Shown piece by piece: positions 9,353 through 17,007 of a stretch of 30,590 nucleotides of DNA; position 1 is the first letter of the stretch, and each line of letters begins with the position of its first letter. The DNA comes from Abiotrophia sp965245735 (GTDB taxonomy: Bacteria; Bacillota; Bacilli; Lactobacillales; Aerococcaceae). Where the stretch lies: positions 1 to 30,590 of the forward strand of contig CBDFAX010000024.1 of assembly GCA_965245735.1 (NCBI GenBank), in the 5' to 3' direction. The translations under genes were made by a program, and so were the position numbers. The notes beneath the pieces are model-generated. The model did no database searches, had not been told where the DNA came from, and saw nothing but the letters and a program-made list of their open reading frames with translations.

Positions 9353-9390
9353 GTATTAGATTCAGACCCAATTATAGAAGGAGGAAGGTT

Positions 9391-10200
9391 ATGATTAAGC
9401 TAATTGCCATTGACCTCGATGGTACCTTACTCAATGCTCAAAAAGAAGTTTCCCAGGCTAATCGCCAGGCACTAGCCTATGCTAAATCCAAGGGGGTCAA
9501 GGTGGTGCTCTGTACCGGCCGACCTTACTTTGCCATGAAACATTTCCTAGCTGATTTAGGCTTAGTAGACCCAGAAGATTACATTGTGACCTTCAATGGT
9601 GGCATGGTGCAAAAGGCCCAGAATGGCCAGGTACTGGTCTCTAATACCTTAGGGACATCAGATGTCTTGGCTTGGTATCAAGTGACACAAGATTTGGAGT
9701 TGCCAATTAATGTCATTGATGCGGATCGTCTCTATGAGCCGACTGCCTATCCTGCAGGCTATCCATCCCTCTACTTGGAAAATGTCACTAATGTGCCGAG
9801 TGTAGTCCAAGACTACCGGACCTTTGATTCAGATCATGCCTTCAATAAATTCGTCATTGTCACCACTCAGGAACATTTGGATGCCCAAATTCCTAAGTTG
9901 GATCCAGCCTTCAAGGATCAATACGCTGTCTTCAAGTCACGGTCCTTTTTCCTTGAAGTCATGAAAAAAGGTGTCAGCAAGGGCGATACCCTAGCTAAAT
10001 TAGGGGAGCTCTTAGATATTAGTCCACAAGAAATGATGACCATGGGCGACCAGGAAAACGACCTGTCCATGATTGAATTAGCAGGTCTCGGCGTTGCCAT
10101 GGGCAATGCGACCGATCAAGTCAAGGAAGCTGCCCAATATGTCTCCTTAACTAATGAGGAAGATGGCGTGGCTCACGCTATTCATAAATTTATTGTGTAA
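9391..10200 (+). CDS. Cof-type HAD-superfamily phosphatase
   Basis: A 269-residue haloacid dehalogenase-type hydrolase of the Cof/YidA class, predicted to dephosphorylate small phosphorylated metabolites in the cytoplasm. Motif I is DLDGTLL at residues 8-14, with the nucleophile Asp8 and acid/base Asp10. Motif IV is GDQENDLSMIELAGLGVAMGN near the C-terminus, and a large type-II cap lies between them. ATG 9391 follows GAAGGAGGAAGG. It lies between smc and ftsY, an arrangement also known in streptococci. The substrate cannot be deduced from sequence. Confidence 0.92.
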   Translation: MIKLIAIDLDGTLLNAQKEVSQANRQALAYAKSKGVKVVLCTGRPYFAMKHFLADLGLVDPEDYIVTFNGGMVQKAQNGQVLVSNTLGTSDVLAWYQVTQDLELPINVIDADRLYEPTAYPAGYPSLYLENVTNVPSVVQDYRTFDSDHAFNKFVIVTTQEHLDAQIPKLDPAFKDQYAVFKSRSFFLEVMKKGVSKGDTLAKLGELLDISPQEMMTMGDQENDLSMIELAGLGVAMGNATDQVKEAAQYVSLTNEEDGVAHAIHKFIV

Positions 10201-10237
10201 ACCAAAAGTCAGCTAAGACTTAGAAAGGGGTGAACCC

Positions 10238-11260
10238 ATGGGGTTATTTGATCGTATACGGCGTGCCTTTACCGGGGAAGATGCCGTTGTCAAAGAAGAA
10301 GAAGTAAAAAAAGAAGACCAGATAGTCATTGACTCCTATGACCAAGGGACTGCTAAGACCCGTCGCAACTTCACAGATATTATGACTAATCTCTTCACGA
10401 GTTTCCGTGAAGTGGATGAGGAGTTTTATGAGGACTTGGAAGAAGCCTTTATCGGGGCAGATGTTGGTTTTGCGATGACTATTGCCATTACTGATGCCAT
10501 TCGCGATGAAATCGAACGGACAGGTGTCCACAAGCCAGAAGATGTCAAGCGCGTCCTCCTGGAAAAAATGGTTCAAGTCTATGAACGAGGTGGTCAAAAT
10601 CTGGTCTCCCTCAAGAAGAACCCAGATGGTCCGACCGTGATCCTCTTTGTCGGGGTTAATGGGGTAGGGAAGACAACCTCGGTCGGTAAGATTGGCTATC
10701 AGCTTAAGCAAGAAGGCCATAAGGTTCTCATGGCGGCTGCCGATACCTTCCGGGCCGGTGCAGTCGAACAGCTGAATGTCTGGGGCGAGCGTCTAGATAT
10801 TCCAGTGGTAACGGGCAAGGCCCAAGGTGACCCGGCTGCTGTTGTCTATGATGCGGTTAAGAAAGCCAATGCGGAAGGCTATGACTATCTCTTAGTCGAT
10901 ACGGCCGGTCGTTTACAGACCAAGGCCAATCTCATGGAAGAATTGGCTAAGATTAAGCGGATTATTGAGCGGGAGAACCCAAATGGAGTCCAAGAAGTCC
11001 TATTGGCTTTGGACGCGACAACCGGGCAAAATGCGCTCATCCAGGCCAAACAATTTAATGAAGCAACTGAGATTACCGGCTTAGTGCTGACTAAGTTAGA
11101 TGGAACAGCCAAAGGGGGCGTGGTCCTCTCCATTCGCTACGAATTGGATATTCCAGTTAAGTACATTGGTCTCGGTGAGAAGGCGACTGACTTGAAGAAG
11201 TTCGATGCCGAAGCCTATATGTATAGCTTGGTCAAGGATGTCCTTGAAGTAAAGCATTAA
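10238..11260 (+). CDS. ftsY: Signal recognition particle receptor FtsY
   Basis: The membrane-associated SRP receptor GTPase that docks Ffh-ribosome complexes at the translocon. 340 residues, with a short charged N-terminal A region (EEEVKKEDQ), then the N domain helices and the G domain. GTPase motifs are GVNGVGKTTSVGK (residues 139-151), AADTFRAGAVEQL, DTAGRLQTKANLMEEL and TKLDGTAKGG, followed by KYIGLGEKATDLKKFDAEAY. The start ATG 10238 follows AAAGGGGTG. It is co-directional with smc and the HAD gene and is closed by a terminator. Its partner gene ffh lies 1.5 kb downstream. Confidence 0.97.
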   Translation: MGLFDRIRRAFTGEDAVVKEEEVKKEDQIVIDSYDQGTAKTRRNFTDIMTNLFTSFREVDEEFYEDLEEAFIGADVGFAMTIAITDAIRDEIERTGVHKPEDVKRVLLEKMVQVYERGGQNLVSLKKNPDGPTVILFVGVNGVGKTTSVGKIGYQLKQEGHKVLMAAADTFRAGAVEQLNVWGERLDIPVVTGKAQGDPAAVVYDAVKKANAEGYDYLLVDTAGRLQTKANLMEELAKIKRIIERENPNGVQEVLLALDATTGQNALIQAKQFNEATEITGLVLTKLDGTAKGGVVLSIRYELDIPVKYIGLGEKATDLKKFDAEAYMYSLVKDVLEVKH

Positions 11261-11268
11261 GATAGTGA

Positions 11269-11295
11269 GAGGTTGGGTCAGCCCAGCCTCTTTTT
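11269..11295 (+). terminator. Terminator after ftsY
   Basis: Stem GAGGTTGGG / CCCAGCCTC (one G-T wobble) with a TCAG loop, followed by TTTTT, starting 9 bases after the stop. Confidence 0.9.
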
Positions 11296-11352
11296 GTAAT
11301 GGAGATGAAGTCACTGCTATTTGGATTATCGCAATCTTAAGGAAAACTTTAC

Positions 11353-11381
11353 TTGCTTATGGGGATTATTTAGGGTAGGAT
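11353..11381 (+). promoter_or_regulatory. Promoter of small membrane protein gene
   Basis: TTGCTT (11353-11358), 17 bases, TAGGAT (11376-11381), 35 bases before the ATG. It is bounded upstream by the ftsY terminator. Confidence 0.5.
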
Positions 11382-11416
11382 AGGATGTTAACGATCTATC
11401 TGTTCGAGGAGGCCTT

Positions 11417-11851
11417 ATGGAAAAACAATCTTCCTTTAAGTTTGTCATTCAATATAATCTACTTTTATCCATCTTTGCTAGTACGGCCATTTCAGCCGCT
11501 ATTTTAATAAAATATAGTCAGTTTTCTTGGGGGCAGCTGGCCGTGGATACGACCCAAGCCATTATTATCAGTGTCTTGGTCGGCGTGGGCTTTCCTTTTG
11601 ACTTGATTACCAAGCCACTTAAGTCAACTCTGTCATTAAGCGGCTGGCCCTTGCGTTTGGCGACTAACGCCATGATTTGTGCGGTGGTCGCGGCGGCTGT
11701 GACCATCTATTTCAAGCTAGTTATCTTTGGTCTTGGGCCGGCAACTGTTCCTGCCTTCCTAGCCGATTATCCCTTGTCCTGGGCAGTTGGGGTAAGTGTG
11801 GCTTTTATTCTAGAACCTTATCTCTTATCATTTTTGCAAGCAGATCGCTAA
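11417..11851 (+). CDS. Small four-helix membrane protein, unknown function
   Basis: 144 residues with four predicted membrane segments at about 10-31, 46-64, 81-105 and 118-138. Loops are short, and LTKPLK-like basic residues follow the second helix. No catalytic or binding motif is recognisable to me and I assign no function. ATG 11417 follows a clear GAGGAGG site. The gene has a promoter-like element in front and a strong terminator behind, so it is probably a single-gene unit placed between ftsY and the metalloregulator. A small transporter-like or DUF-type membrane family is possible. Confidence 0.8.
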   Translation: MEKQSSFKFVIQYNLLLSIFASTAISAAILIKYSQFSWGQLAVDTTQAIIISVLVGVGFPFDLITKPLKSTLSLSGWPLRLATNAMICAVVAAAVTIYFKLVIFGLGPATVPAFLADYPLSWAVGVSVAFILEPYLLSFLQADR

Positions 11852-11854
11852 AAT

Positions 11855-11887
11855 AACCTAGTGCTCTTTGGGCACTAGGTTGTTTTT
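11855..11887 (+). terminator. Terminator after small membrane protein gene
   Basis: A perfect 10-bp stem AACCTAGTGC / GCACTAGGTT with a 7-nt loop and a following GTTTTT, beginning 4 bases after the stop. Confidence 0.9.
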
Positions 11888-11900
11888 ATAACATTAAGAC

Positions 11901-11914
11901 TTAGGCAGGCCTAA
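11901..11914. promoter_or_regulatory. DtxR-type operator of metalloregulator gene
   Basis: TTAGGCAGGCCTAA is a perfect 6-bp inverted repeat (TTAGGC / GCCTAA) around a 2-base centre. It resembles the core of the known DtxR/IdeR box and has the same architecture as the site over the metal transporter promoter at 19932-19945. It lies 6 bases upstream of the putative -35, suggesting autoregulation (inference). Confidence 0.65.
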
Positions 11915-11920
11915 TCTAGT

Positions 11921-11949
11921 TTGTCTTGACTCTAGAAACATGGTAGAAT
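11921..11949 (+). promoter_or_regulatory. Promoter of DtxR-type regulator gene
   Basis: TTGTCT (11921-11926), 17 bases, TAGAAT (11944-11949), 33 bases before the ATG at 11983. Confidence 0.55.
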
Positions 11950-11982
11950 AAGACAAGAAGGATTAGGAGACGAGGTGTCGCA

Positions 11983-12354
11983 ATGAAAAAAAGCCAAAGT
12001 CAAGAAGACTACCTTAAGTTCATTTACGAGGCAGGACATGGCCAATATGTTTCTAACAAGGAAATTGCCACTGGTCTCAATGTAGCCCCCCCTTCGGTGA
12101 GTGAGATGATTACTAAATTGGCCCAAGAAGGTTTGGTAGCCTATAAGCCTTATAGCGGGGCCATGCTAACGCCTCAAGGCCAGAAATTAGCCATTGAATT
12201 AGTGCGCAAGCATGAAATCTGGGAATATTTCTTAGAGCACAAACTTGGCTATACTAAGACGGAAGTCCATGAATTGGCTGAGCTCTTAGAACATGCAACT
12301 TCAACGGATTTGGCCAATCGCCTAGCTGCCTATATTCAATATCCTGAAGGGTAG
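11983..12354 (+). CDS. DtxR/MntR-family metal-dependent transcriptional regulator
   Basis: A 123-residue cytoplasmic repressor of the DtxR/MntR family, which binds Mn or Fe and shuts off metal uptake genes. The winged helix-turn-helix spans about residues 8-70 (SNKEIATGLNVAPPSVSEMI as the helix pair, YKPYSGAMLTPQG as the wing). The dimerisation region follows with metal-ligand-like residues His77, Glu100, Glu103 and His104, aligning with His77, Glu99, Glu102 and His103 of Bacillus MntR from memory. It is a short MntR-like form: the SH3-like third domain of DtxR/ScaR is absent. The ribosome binding site is GGAGACGAGG. An operator-like palindrome precedes it and a similar one controls the metal ABC transporter at 19997-22487, its likely target. 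Confidence 0.88.
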   Translation: MKKSQSQEDYLKFIYEAGHGQYVSNKEIATGLNVAPPSVSEMITKLAQEGLVAYKPYSGAMLTPQGQKLAIELVRKHEIWEYFLEHKLGYTKTEVHELAELLEHATSTDLANRLAAYIQYPEG

Positions 12355-12363
12355 GCGACTCTA

Positions 12364-12684
12364 ATGGATTTAGCAAAAGTAATGCGGGTCAATCAGCTGC
12401 TTGGTTTTTACGGTGGGCTCTTGACTGATAAGCAACAAGCCATGCTTGGCCTCTATTATGAGGAAGATTTTTCCCTGGCTGAAATTGCCGACCATTATGA
12501 TATTAGTCGCCAGGCTGTCCGGGATAATTTGAAGCGGGCTGAGCAGATTCTCGAACATTATGAAGACCAGCTCCATCTCTTAGCACGTCGAGAGGCAAGA
12601 CTAGCCTTGCTGGACCAGCTAGCCAGTCATACGGATGAGGCGGGGCAAAAGTTCCTAGCAGAAATTCGAGCAATGGATCAGTAA
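12364..12684 (+). CDS. ylxM: YlxM/p13-like SRP-associated DNA-binding protein
   Basis: 106 residues. It has a sigma-70 region-4-like helix-turn-helix (LTDKQQAMLGLYYEEDFSLA, then IADHYDISRQAVRDNLKRAEQ) at about residues 20-60 and a charged helical C-terminus. The family is found next to ffh in Firmicutes and is thought to modulate the SRP; its molecular role is poorly defined. Start ATG 12364 gives the normal family length; its ribosome binding site is weak (GAAGGG about 12 bases upstream), so it may be translated through coupling to the regulator gene ending 9 bases before. ATG 12382 is an alternative start. Confidence 0.9.
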   Translation: MDLAKVMRVNQLLGFYGGLLTDKQQAMLGLYYEEDFSLAEIADHYDISRQAVRDNLKRAEQILEHYEDQLHLLARREARLALLDQLASHTDEAGQKFLAEIRAMDQ

Positions 12685-12685
12685 C

Positions 12686-12715
12686 TTGATCCTGTAATGA
12701 TGAACAAGATAAAAT
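12686..12715 (+). promoter_or_regulatory. Possible promoter of ffh
   Basis: TTGATC (12686-12691), an 18-base spacer and TAAAAT (12710-12715) immediately after ylxM, 46 bases before the ffh ATG. ffh could also be read through from upstream. Confidence 0.4.
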
Positions 12716-12725
12716 CAAAACATGG

Positions 12726-12744
12726 GGCTAGTTAAGTGCTAGCC
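12726..12744 (+). repeat. Small hairpin in ffh 5' leader
   Basis: GGCTAG / CTAGCC, a perfect 6-bp inverted repeat with a 7-base loop, sits directly upstream of the ffh ribosome binding site GAAGGAGG. It has no U-tract, so it is not a terminator; it may influence translation initiation. Confidence 0.35.
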
Positions 12745-12760
12745 AAGAAGGAGGAACACA

Positions 12761-14236
12761 ATGGCGTTTGAAGGATTATCCGAACGCTTGCAGAATGCCA
12801 TTAGCGGCATTGGTGCCGGAGGTACCATTAGCGAAGCAGACTTAAGACAGATGATGCGGGAGATTCGTCTTGCCCTCTTAGAGGCCGACGTTAACTTCCA
12901 AGTGGTGAAGAGCTTTGTTAAGACAGTCAATGAACGGGCCTTAGGCTCAGATGTCTTGGCTTCATTATCACCCGCTCAACAAGTAGTCAAGATTGTTGAC
13001 GAAGAATTAACCGCCCTCATGGGTGGCGAACAGGTGCCACTTAACTTTGCGACCCAACCGCCAACCATCATCATGATGGCTGGTCTCCAAGGTGCTGGGA
13101 AGACGACAACCGTGGGTAAATTGGCTAAATACGTCCAAGCCCAAGGCAAGAAGCGTCCTTTACTGGTAGCGGGCGATATTTACCGTCCAGCGGCCATTGC
13201 CCAGCTCCAAACTATCGGTCAGCAACTCGGTTTTGATGTTTTTAGCTTAGGTTCTGATGTTAGCCCGGTTGAAATTGCCCGTCAAGCGGTGGCTCAAGCC
13301 CGTATACAAGGCAATGATGTGGTCTTAATCGATACGGCAGGTCGTCTGCATGTCGATGAGACTCTGATGGAAGAGTTGCGCCAAATTAAGGCAGCGGTTA
13401 ACCCGCACGAAATTCTTCTGACAGTAGATGCTATGACCGGTCAAGACGCGGTCAACGTGGCCAAGGCCTTTAACGATTCTCTGGATATTACCGGGGTTAT
13501 TATCACCAAATTAGATGGGGATACCCGGGGCGGGGCGGCTTTATCGATTCGCTCAATCATTGACCGACCAATTAAGTTTACCGGGCAAGGTGAGAAACTT
13601 GATGCCCTGGAGCCATTCTATCCAGACCGTATGTCTAGCCGGATTCTGGGTATGGGGGACATGATGACCCTGATTGAGAAAGCTCAACAGGAGTTTGATG
13701 AAGCCCGCGCCCAAGAGATGGCGGATAAGATTAAGGCCAATAGCTTTGACTTTAATGACTTTATCGAGCAAATGGACCAAGTCAACAAGATGGGCCCACT
13801 CAAGGACTTGATTAAGTTAATCCCTGGGATTAACAAGATTCCTGGCCTGGATGAACTAGATGTCAACCAGAAGGATATGGCGCGTGTTAAGGCCATTGTC
13901 CTCTCCATGACACCAGCTGAACGTGAGAATCCAGATATTATTTCTCAGAGCCGTCGTAAACGGATTGCAGCTGGTTGTGGTCAGTCGCTAGCCGATGTTA
14001 ACCGCATGATTAAACAGTTCAATCAGTCACGCGATATGATGAGCCAAATGTCTAATGGTAAGATGGGCGGTATGAAGAAAATGATGGCCCAACTCCAACA
14101 AGGAGGCGGTGGCTTCCCAGGTATGGGTGGCGGCGGTATGAGTGATACCGACTTCATGACACCAGAACAGTTAGCTAAACGTAAGGCTGAAAAGGACTTA
14201 CAACGCAAACTCAAAAAATTGAAGAAGCGTCGTTAA
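12761..14236 (+). CDS. ffh: Signal recognition particle protein Ffh
   Basis: The SRP54 GTPase, which binds 4.5S/scRNA and signal sequences of nascent proteins and delivers them to FtsY. 491 residues. The N-terminal NG domain has GLQGAGKTT at residues 108-116, VAGDIYRPAAIAQL, DTAGRLHVDETLMEEL and TKLDGDTRGGAALS. The C-terminal M domain contains the RNA-binding block SRRKRIAAGCGQS and a long methionine- and glycine-rich stretch (MMSQMSNGKMGGMKKMM, GGGGFPGMGGGGM) that forms the signal-sequence groove, ending in a lysine-rich tail. ATG 12761 follows AAGGAGG. Its own terminator closes the unit. In Bacillus rpsP follows directly; here 8.3 kb of other genes intervene. Confidence 0.97.
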   Translation: MAFEGLSERLQNAISGIGAGGTISEADLRQMMREIRLALLEADVNFQVVKSFVKTVNERALGSDVLASLSPAQQVVKIVDEELTALMGGEQVPLNFATQPPTIIMMAGLQGAGKTTTVGKLAKYVQAQGKKRPLLVAGDIYRPAAIAQLQTIGQQLGFDVFSLGSDVSPVEIARQAVAQARIQGNDVVLIDTAGRLHVDETLMEELRQIKAAVNPHEILLTVDAMTGQDAVNVAKAFNDSLDITGVIITKLDGDTRGGAALSIRSIIDRPIKFTGQGEKLDALEPFYPDRMSSRILGMGDMMTLIEKAQQEFDEARAQEMADKIKANSFDFNDFIEQMDQVNKMGPLKDLIKLIPGINKIPGLDELDVNQKDMARVKAIVLSMTPAERENPDIISQSRRKRIAAGCGQSLADVNRMIKQFNQSRDMMSQMSNGKMGGMKKMMAQLQQGGGGFPGMGGGGMSDTDFMTPEQLAKRKAEKDLQRKLKKLKKRR

Positions 14237-14243
14237 GACAAGT

Positions 14244-14272
14244 AAAGAGGCTGGATATTCCAGCCTCTTTTT
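14244..14272 (+). terminator. Terminator after ffh
   Basis: A 12-bp stem AAAGAGGCTGGA / TCCAGCCTCTTT with a TAT loop and a TTTTT tail. It lies in the convergent gap with the Old Yellow Enzyme gene and could act weakly in both directions. Confidence 0.88.
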
Positions 14273-14292
14273 CTAGCTATATAATAGGAGGT

Positions 14293-15495
14293 TTAAACTT
14301 CTTTGAAGGTCTTATCGCCCTTATAATTCTGCTCTAGCTTGCGGAATTGGTCGCGGGTGTCTTGTGGCAGGGCCTGACCAATATCCATCATGCGGACAAT
14401 GTCCTTGAAGGCGGCTTGAGGAATGGCCAAGTCAGCCAAGTCCTCAGGGCTGATCTGGAGATTAATCGGATTAGGATCTCCTGCAGCAAACTTATTGACA
14501 AAGTCTGGATCCGCCACAAAGGGGGTGGAAATCCCCACTAATTCAGCATGTTCTAGGGCTTCTTGGGCCTTGGCAATAGAGTTAATGCCACCCGTTACCA
14601 TGAGAGGAAGCCGACCAGCTAGGTGCTCATGGACTACTTGGTTGATTAGACGGCCTTGATAGGGGCCCGCAGCTCTCACGCGGTTACGGAAGACATCCCG
14701 TCCCCAACTTGCTAGGCAGAGATAATCCAGAGGGACACGCTCCAAAATCCAATCCGTCACTTGATTGAATTCTTCTACTGTATAGCCGACTTCTTGGCCA
14801 CGTGTTTCCTCAGGCGTACAGCGATAGCCTAGGATAAAGCCAGGCGGTGCCAGTCGCTCCACGACCTCCATAATGGCGTCCCAAATTTCTAAAATCAAGC
14901 GAGCGCGATTTTCTAGATTATCAGCCCCATATGCATCCGTCCGCTGGTTAGAGAAGGTAGATAAGAAGGACTGAGGCAGCAAACGTTGGGCACTGGATAA
15001 CTCGATGCCGGCAAAGCCCGCTTGAATGGCCCGTCGCGTTGCATCCGCATAGTAGCCAATAATGACCTTAATCTGTGACTGATCTAAGGCTTTTACTTGG
15101 TGGGGGATAGGGGAATTCAGGGTCATTGGGCTGGGGCCGTAAACATAGCCCTGACGTCGCAGGTAAGGCTCCGCAAATCGTCCCGCGTGGGTCAATTGGA
15201 TGAGCGCCTTGGCGCCATCTTGCTGCATAGCCTGAGCAAGTTTTGTCAAACCCGGTACACAGGCATCCTCAGCCAGACTGGGTCCAAATTCGAAGAGTTG
15301 TCCCTGGGGATGAATGTAGGCAGCCCCGGTGATTTGCAGGGGGGCTGACTGGGCCCGGCGGCGGGAGTAGGCCAAGTCTTCTTCGGTAATGTGACCTTGA
15401 GCGGTTGAGGAATTAGTGGTCATAGGTGAGAGAACGAAGCGATTGGCTAAGCTATGGGCACCTAGACTTAGTGGGCTAAGCAGGGGGGATGGCAT
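14293..15495 (-). CDS. Old Yellow Enzyme-family FMN oxidoreductase of the SirTM module
   Basis: A 400-residue TIM-barrel flavoprotein of the NADH:flavin oxidoreductase/Old Yellow Enzyme family. Family features seen: N-terminal LANRFVLSPMTTNS, ALIQLTHAGRFA near residues 97-108, SNQRTDAYGADNLENRARLILEI near 182-204, and a C-terminal FMN-phosphate region (VTGGINSIAKAQ, LVGISTPFVADPDF). ATG 15495 follows AAAGGAGT with 8-base spacing; an in-frame GTG at 15504 overlaps that site. Oddity: where typical members read G-[VI]-E-[IL]-H-G-A-[NH], this one has GIELSSAQ (residues 163-170), replacing the substrate-binding His and Asn/His. It is divergent from the luciferase-like gene and likely part of the same lipoyl/ADP-ribosylation system, as in Staphylococcus; the substrate is unknown. 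Confidence 0.88.
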   Translation of the reverse strand: MPSPLLSPLSLGAHSLANRFVLSPMTTNSSTAQGHITEEDLAYSRRRAQSAPLQITGAAYIHPQGQLFEFGPSLAEDACVPGLTKLAQAMQQDGAKALIQLTHAGRFAEPYLRRQGYVYGPSPMTLNSPIPHQVKALDQSQIKVIIGYYADATRRAIQAGFAGIELSSAQRLLPQSFLSTFSNQRTDAYGADNLENRARLILEIWDAIMEVVERLAPPGFILGYRCTPEETRGQEVGYTVEEFNQVTDWILERVPLDYLCLASWGRDVFRNRVRAAGPYQGRLINQVVHEHLAGRLPLMVTGGINSIAKAQEALEHAELVGISTPFVADPDFVNKFAAGDPNPINLQISPEDLADLAIPQAAFKDIVRMMDIGQALPQDTRDQFRKLEQNYKGDKTFKEV

Positions 15496-15544
15496 GTGAG
15501 ACACTCCTTTGGCAGCTGTTCAATCAGCTAGCATAATCAGATAC

Positions 15545-15573
15545 TTACACGTTAGCACGAAAATTTTATCTGG
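15545..15573 (-). promoter_or_regulatory. Possible promoter of OYE-family gene
   Basis: On the minus strand TTGACC, 17 bases, then TAACGT preceded by TGC (an extended -10 element). The -10 hexamer is poor, so this is tentative. Confidence 0.35.
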
Positions 15574-15587
15574 TCAATCGCCATGAG

Positions 15588-15616
15588 TTGACAATCCCCT
15601 AGGTCTGATTGATAAT
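15588..15616 (+). promoter_or_regulatory. Promoter of the LLM-gcvH-L-macro-sirTM-lplA operon
   Basis: A consensus TTGACA (15588-15593), 17 bases and GATAAT (15611-15616), 29 bases before the first ATG. It is the only good promoter before the five-gene run, whose members are separated by at most 16 bases or overlap. Confidence 0.7.
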
Positions 15617-15645
15617 AAAATTATTGATGAAAATGGAGGGGTCAC

Positions 15646-16653
15646 ATGTTATTAAGTGTTTTGGATTATGCCATGGTAGACAGTGGCCGAACAAGCCAAG
15701 AAGCCCTGAGGGAGACAGTGGCCCTAGCGCAATTAGCAGATGAATTGGGCTATCACCGATTCTGGGTGGCCGAGCACCATCAGGTGCCAGCCCTAGCCAG
15801 TGCTAGCCCGGAGCTCATGATTATGCATTTGCTGGGCAAAACACAACGCATTATGATTGGTTCGGGTGGTATCATGCTGCCTCACTACCAGCCTTATAAG
15901 GTCGCAGAGTGGGTGACGACCCTCAGGTCTCTCTACCCTGGTCGTGTCAATGTGGGCTTAGGAAATAATCCAGGTACCAGCTCTGTCAGAGAATTGATGG
16001 GGACGGGCGAGCTTAAACGCTCAGATTATGCCCAACAAGTGACCGATTTGGTTCAGTATTTAGCAGATCCTGACTCAGTTGGTTTACATGCGGCAGGACC
16101 TAGCCAGGAAGCCCTCTGGTTGCTGTCGGCTGGCCTTCAGTCAGCCCAATTAGCAGGAAGTTTGGGTCAGGCCTATGTCTATGGTTATTTTTTGGCCCCT
16201 GGCAAGGATCCACTAGCCAGTGCCCAAGAAGCCTTAACTACTTATCGAGCTGCCTGCCAAGAAGCAGGACACAGGCCCCAGGCTAGCTTGGCGGTCTTTG
16301 TAGTCTTAGATCAGGATGATACTCAGTGTCAGCAACTCCTATCAGCCTTAGACGTCTGGCAACTGGGTAAGCAAGATTATGCTGAATTCAAGACCTTCCC
16401 AACAGTTCAGGAGGCGGCCGCTTATCCTCTTAGCCAAGAGGATCGAGCACAGATAGAAATCAACCGCCAGCGTGTGGTCGTAGGCACCCTTGATCAAGTC
16501 AAGCAGCAGCTAGATGACTTGGCAGCTAGCCTTGACCTTGAGGAGCTGATGGTTATTCCCCTAGTGCCAGATATTAAAAATCGCCAAGCAACACTCCAGG
16601 CTTTAGCACAAGCCTATCAACTAAATCAAGATAAGAAATCGGAGGAATTATAA
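15646..16653 (+). CDS. Luciferase-like flavin monooxygenase (LLM family)
   Basis: A 335-residue protein of the bacterial luciferase-like superfamily (F420/FMN-dependent, TIM barrel). The N-terminus LLSVLDYAMVDSGRTSQEAL and FWVAEHHQVPALASASPELM (residues 39-58) match the single-chain LLM type, and MIGSGGIMLPHYQPYKVAEW and PGRVNVGLGNNPGT follow. The start ATG 15646 lies behind GGAGGGG. It opens the operon with gcvH-L, macrodomain, SirTM and lipoate ligase; its stop overlaps the next ATG (TAATG). Homologues are found in the SirTM operons of staphylococci and streptococci, where they are suspected to act in redox chemistry linked to oxidative stress. The reaction is not established. Confidence 0.88.
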   Translation: MLLSVLDYAMVDSGRTSQEALRETVALAQLADELGYHRFWVAEHHQVPALASASPELMIMHLLGKTQRIMIGSGGIMLPHYQPYKVAEWVTTLRSLYPGRVNVGLGNNPGTSSVRELMGTGELKRSDYAQQVTDLVQYLADPDSVGLHAAGPSQEALWLLSAGLQSAQLAGSLGQAYVYGYFLAPGKDPLASAQEALTTYRAACQEAGHRPQASLAVFVVLDQDDTQCQQLLSALDVWQLGKQDYAEFKTFPTVQEAAAYPLSQEDRAQIEINRQRVVVGTLDQVKQQLDDLAASLDLEELMVIPLVPDIKNRQATLQALAQAYQLNQDKKSEEL

Positions 16654-16991
16654 TGAAGAAATTAGGTAACTATTTATGGGTTGAAAAAGAAGGGGATATC
16701 TACACCCTCAGTATGACGCCAGAATTACAAGATGATGTCGGGACGGTTGGCTATGTGGAATTTACCCGCGAAAGCCAAGTCGAGGCTGGCGACTCCCTCT
16801 TAAGTTTGGAAGCCTCTAAGACGGTTTTAGATATCTTCTCCCCCCTGTCTGGTCGCATTGTGGAGCTTAACTCAGCTGCTCAAGATCAGCCAACCTTGCT
16901 TAACTCAGCCAATCCAGCAGAATCTTGGCTGGTGCGCTTGACTGATGTTGAGGAAGCAGCCTTCTTGGCTTTACCAGATCCGCTAGACTAA
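16653..16991 (+). CDS. gcvH-L: GcvH-like lipoyl carrier protein (GcvH-L)
   Basis: A 112-residue biotinyl/lipoyl-attachment protein resembling glycine-cleavage H protein. The lipoylation site is Lys56 in SLEASKTVLDIFSPLSG, matching the ExVK-type turn of H proteins. No glycine cleavage genes are in the window; its neighbours are those of the ADP-ribosylation module. In Streptococcus pyogenes the homologue is lipoylated by LplA2 and then ADP-ribosylated by SirTM, from memory on Asp27; here Asp27-Asp28 stand at that place (PELQDDVG). Its start codon overlaps the upstream stop by one base, with GGAGGA before it. Confidence 0.9.
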   Translation: MKKLGNYLWVEKEGDIYTLSMTPELQDDVGTVGYVEFTRESQVEAGDSLLSLEASKTVLDIFSPLSGRIVELNSAAQDQPTLLNSANPAESWLVRLTDVEEAAFLALPDPLD

Positions 16992-17007
16992 GAGAGGTGG
17001 GGCTGAC

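Noticed and set aside
14023..14214. Minus-strand frame opposite the ffh M domain
   Set aside because: It is the antisense shadow of the methionine/glycine-rich ffh 3' end, with no start signals.
16653..16991. GcvH of a glycine cleavage system
   Set aside because: No gcvP or gcvT genes are nearby, and the operon partners (macrodomain, SirTM, LplA) identify it as the GcvH-L carrier of the ADP-ribosylation module.
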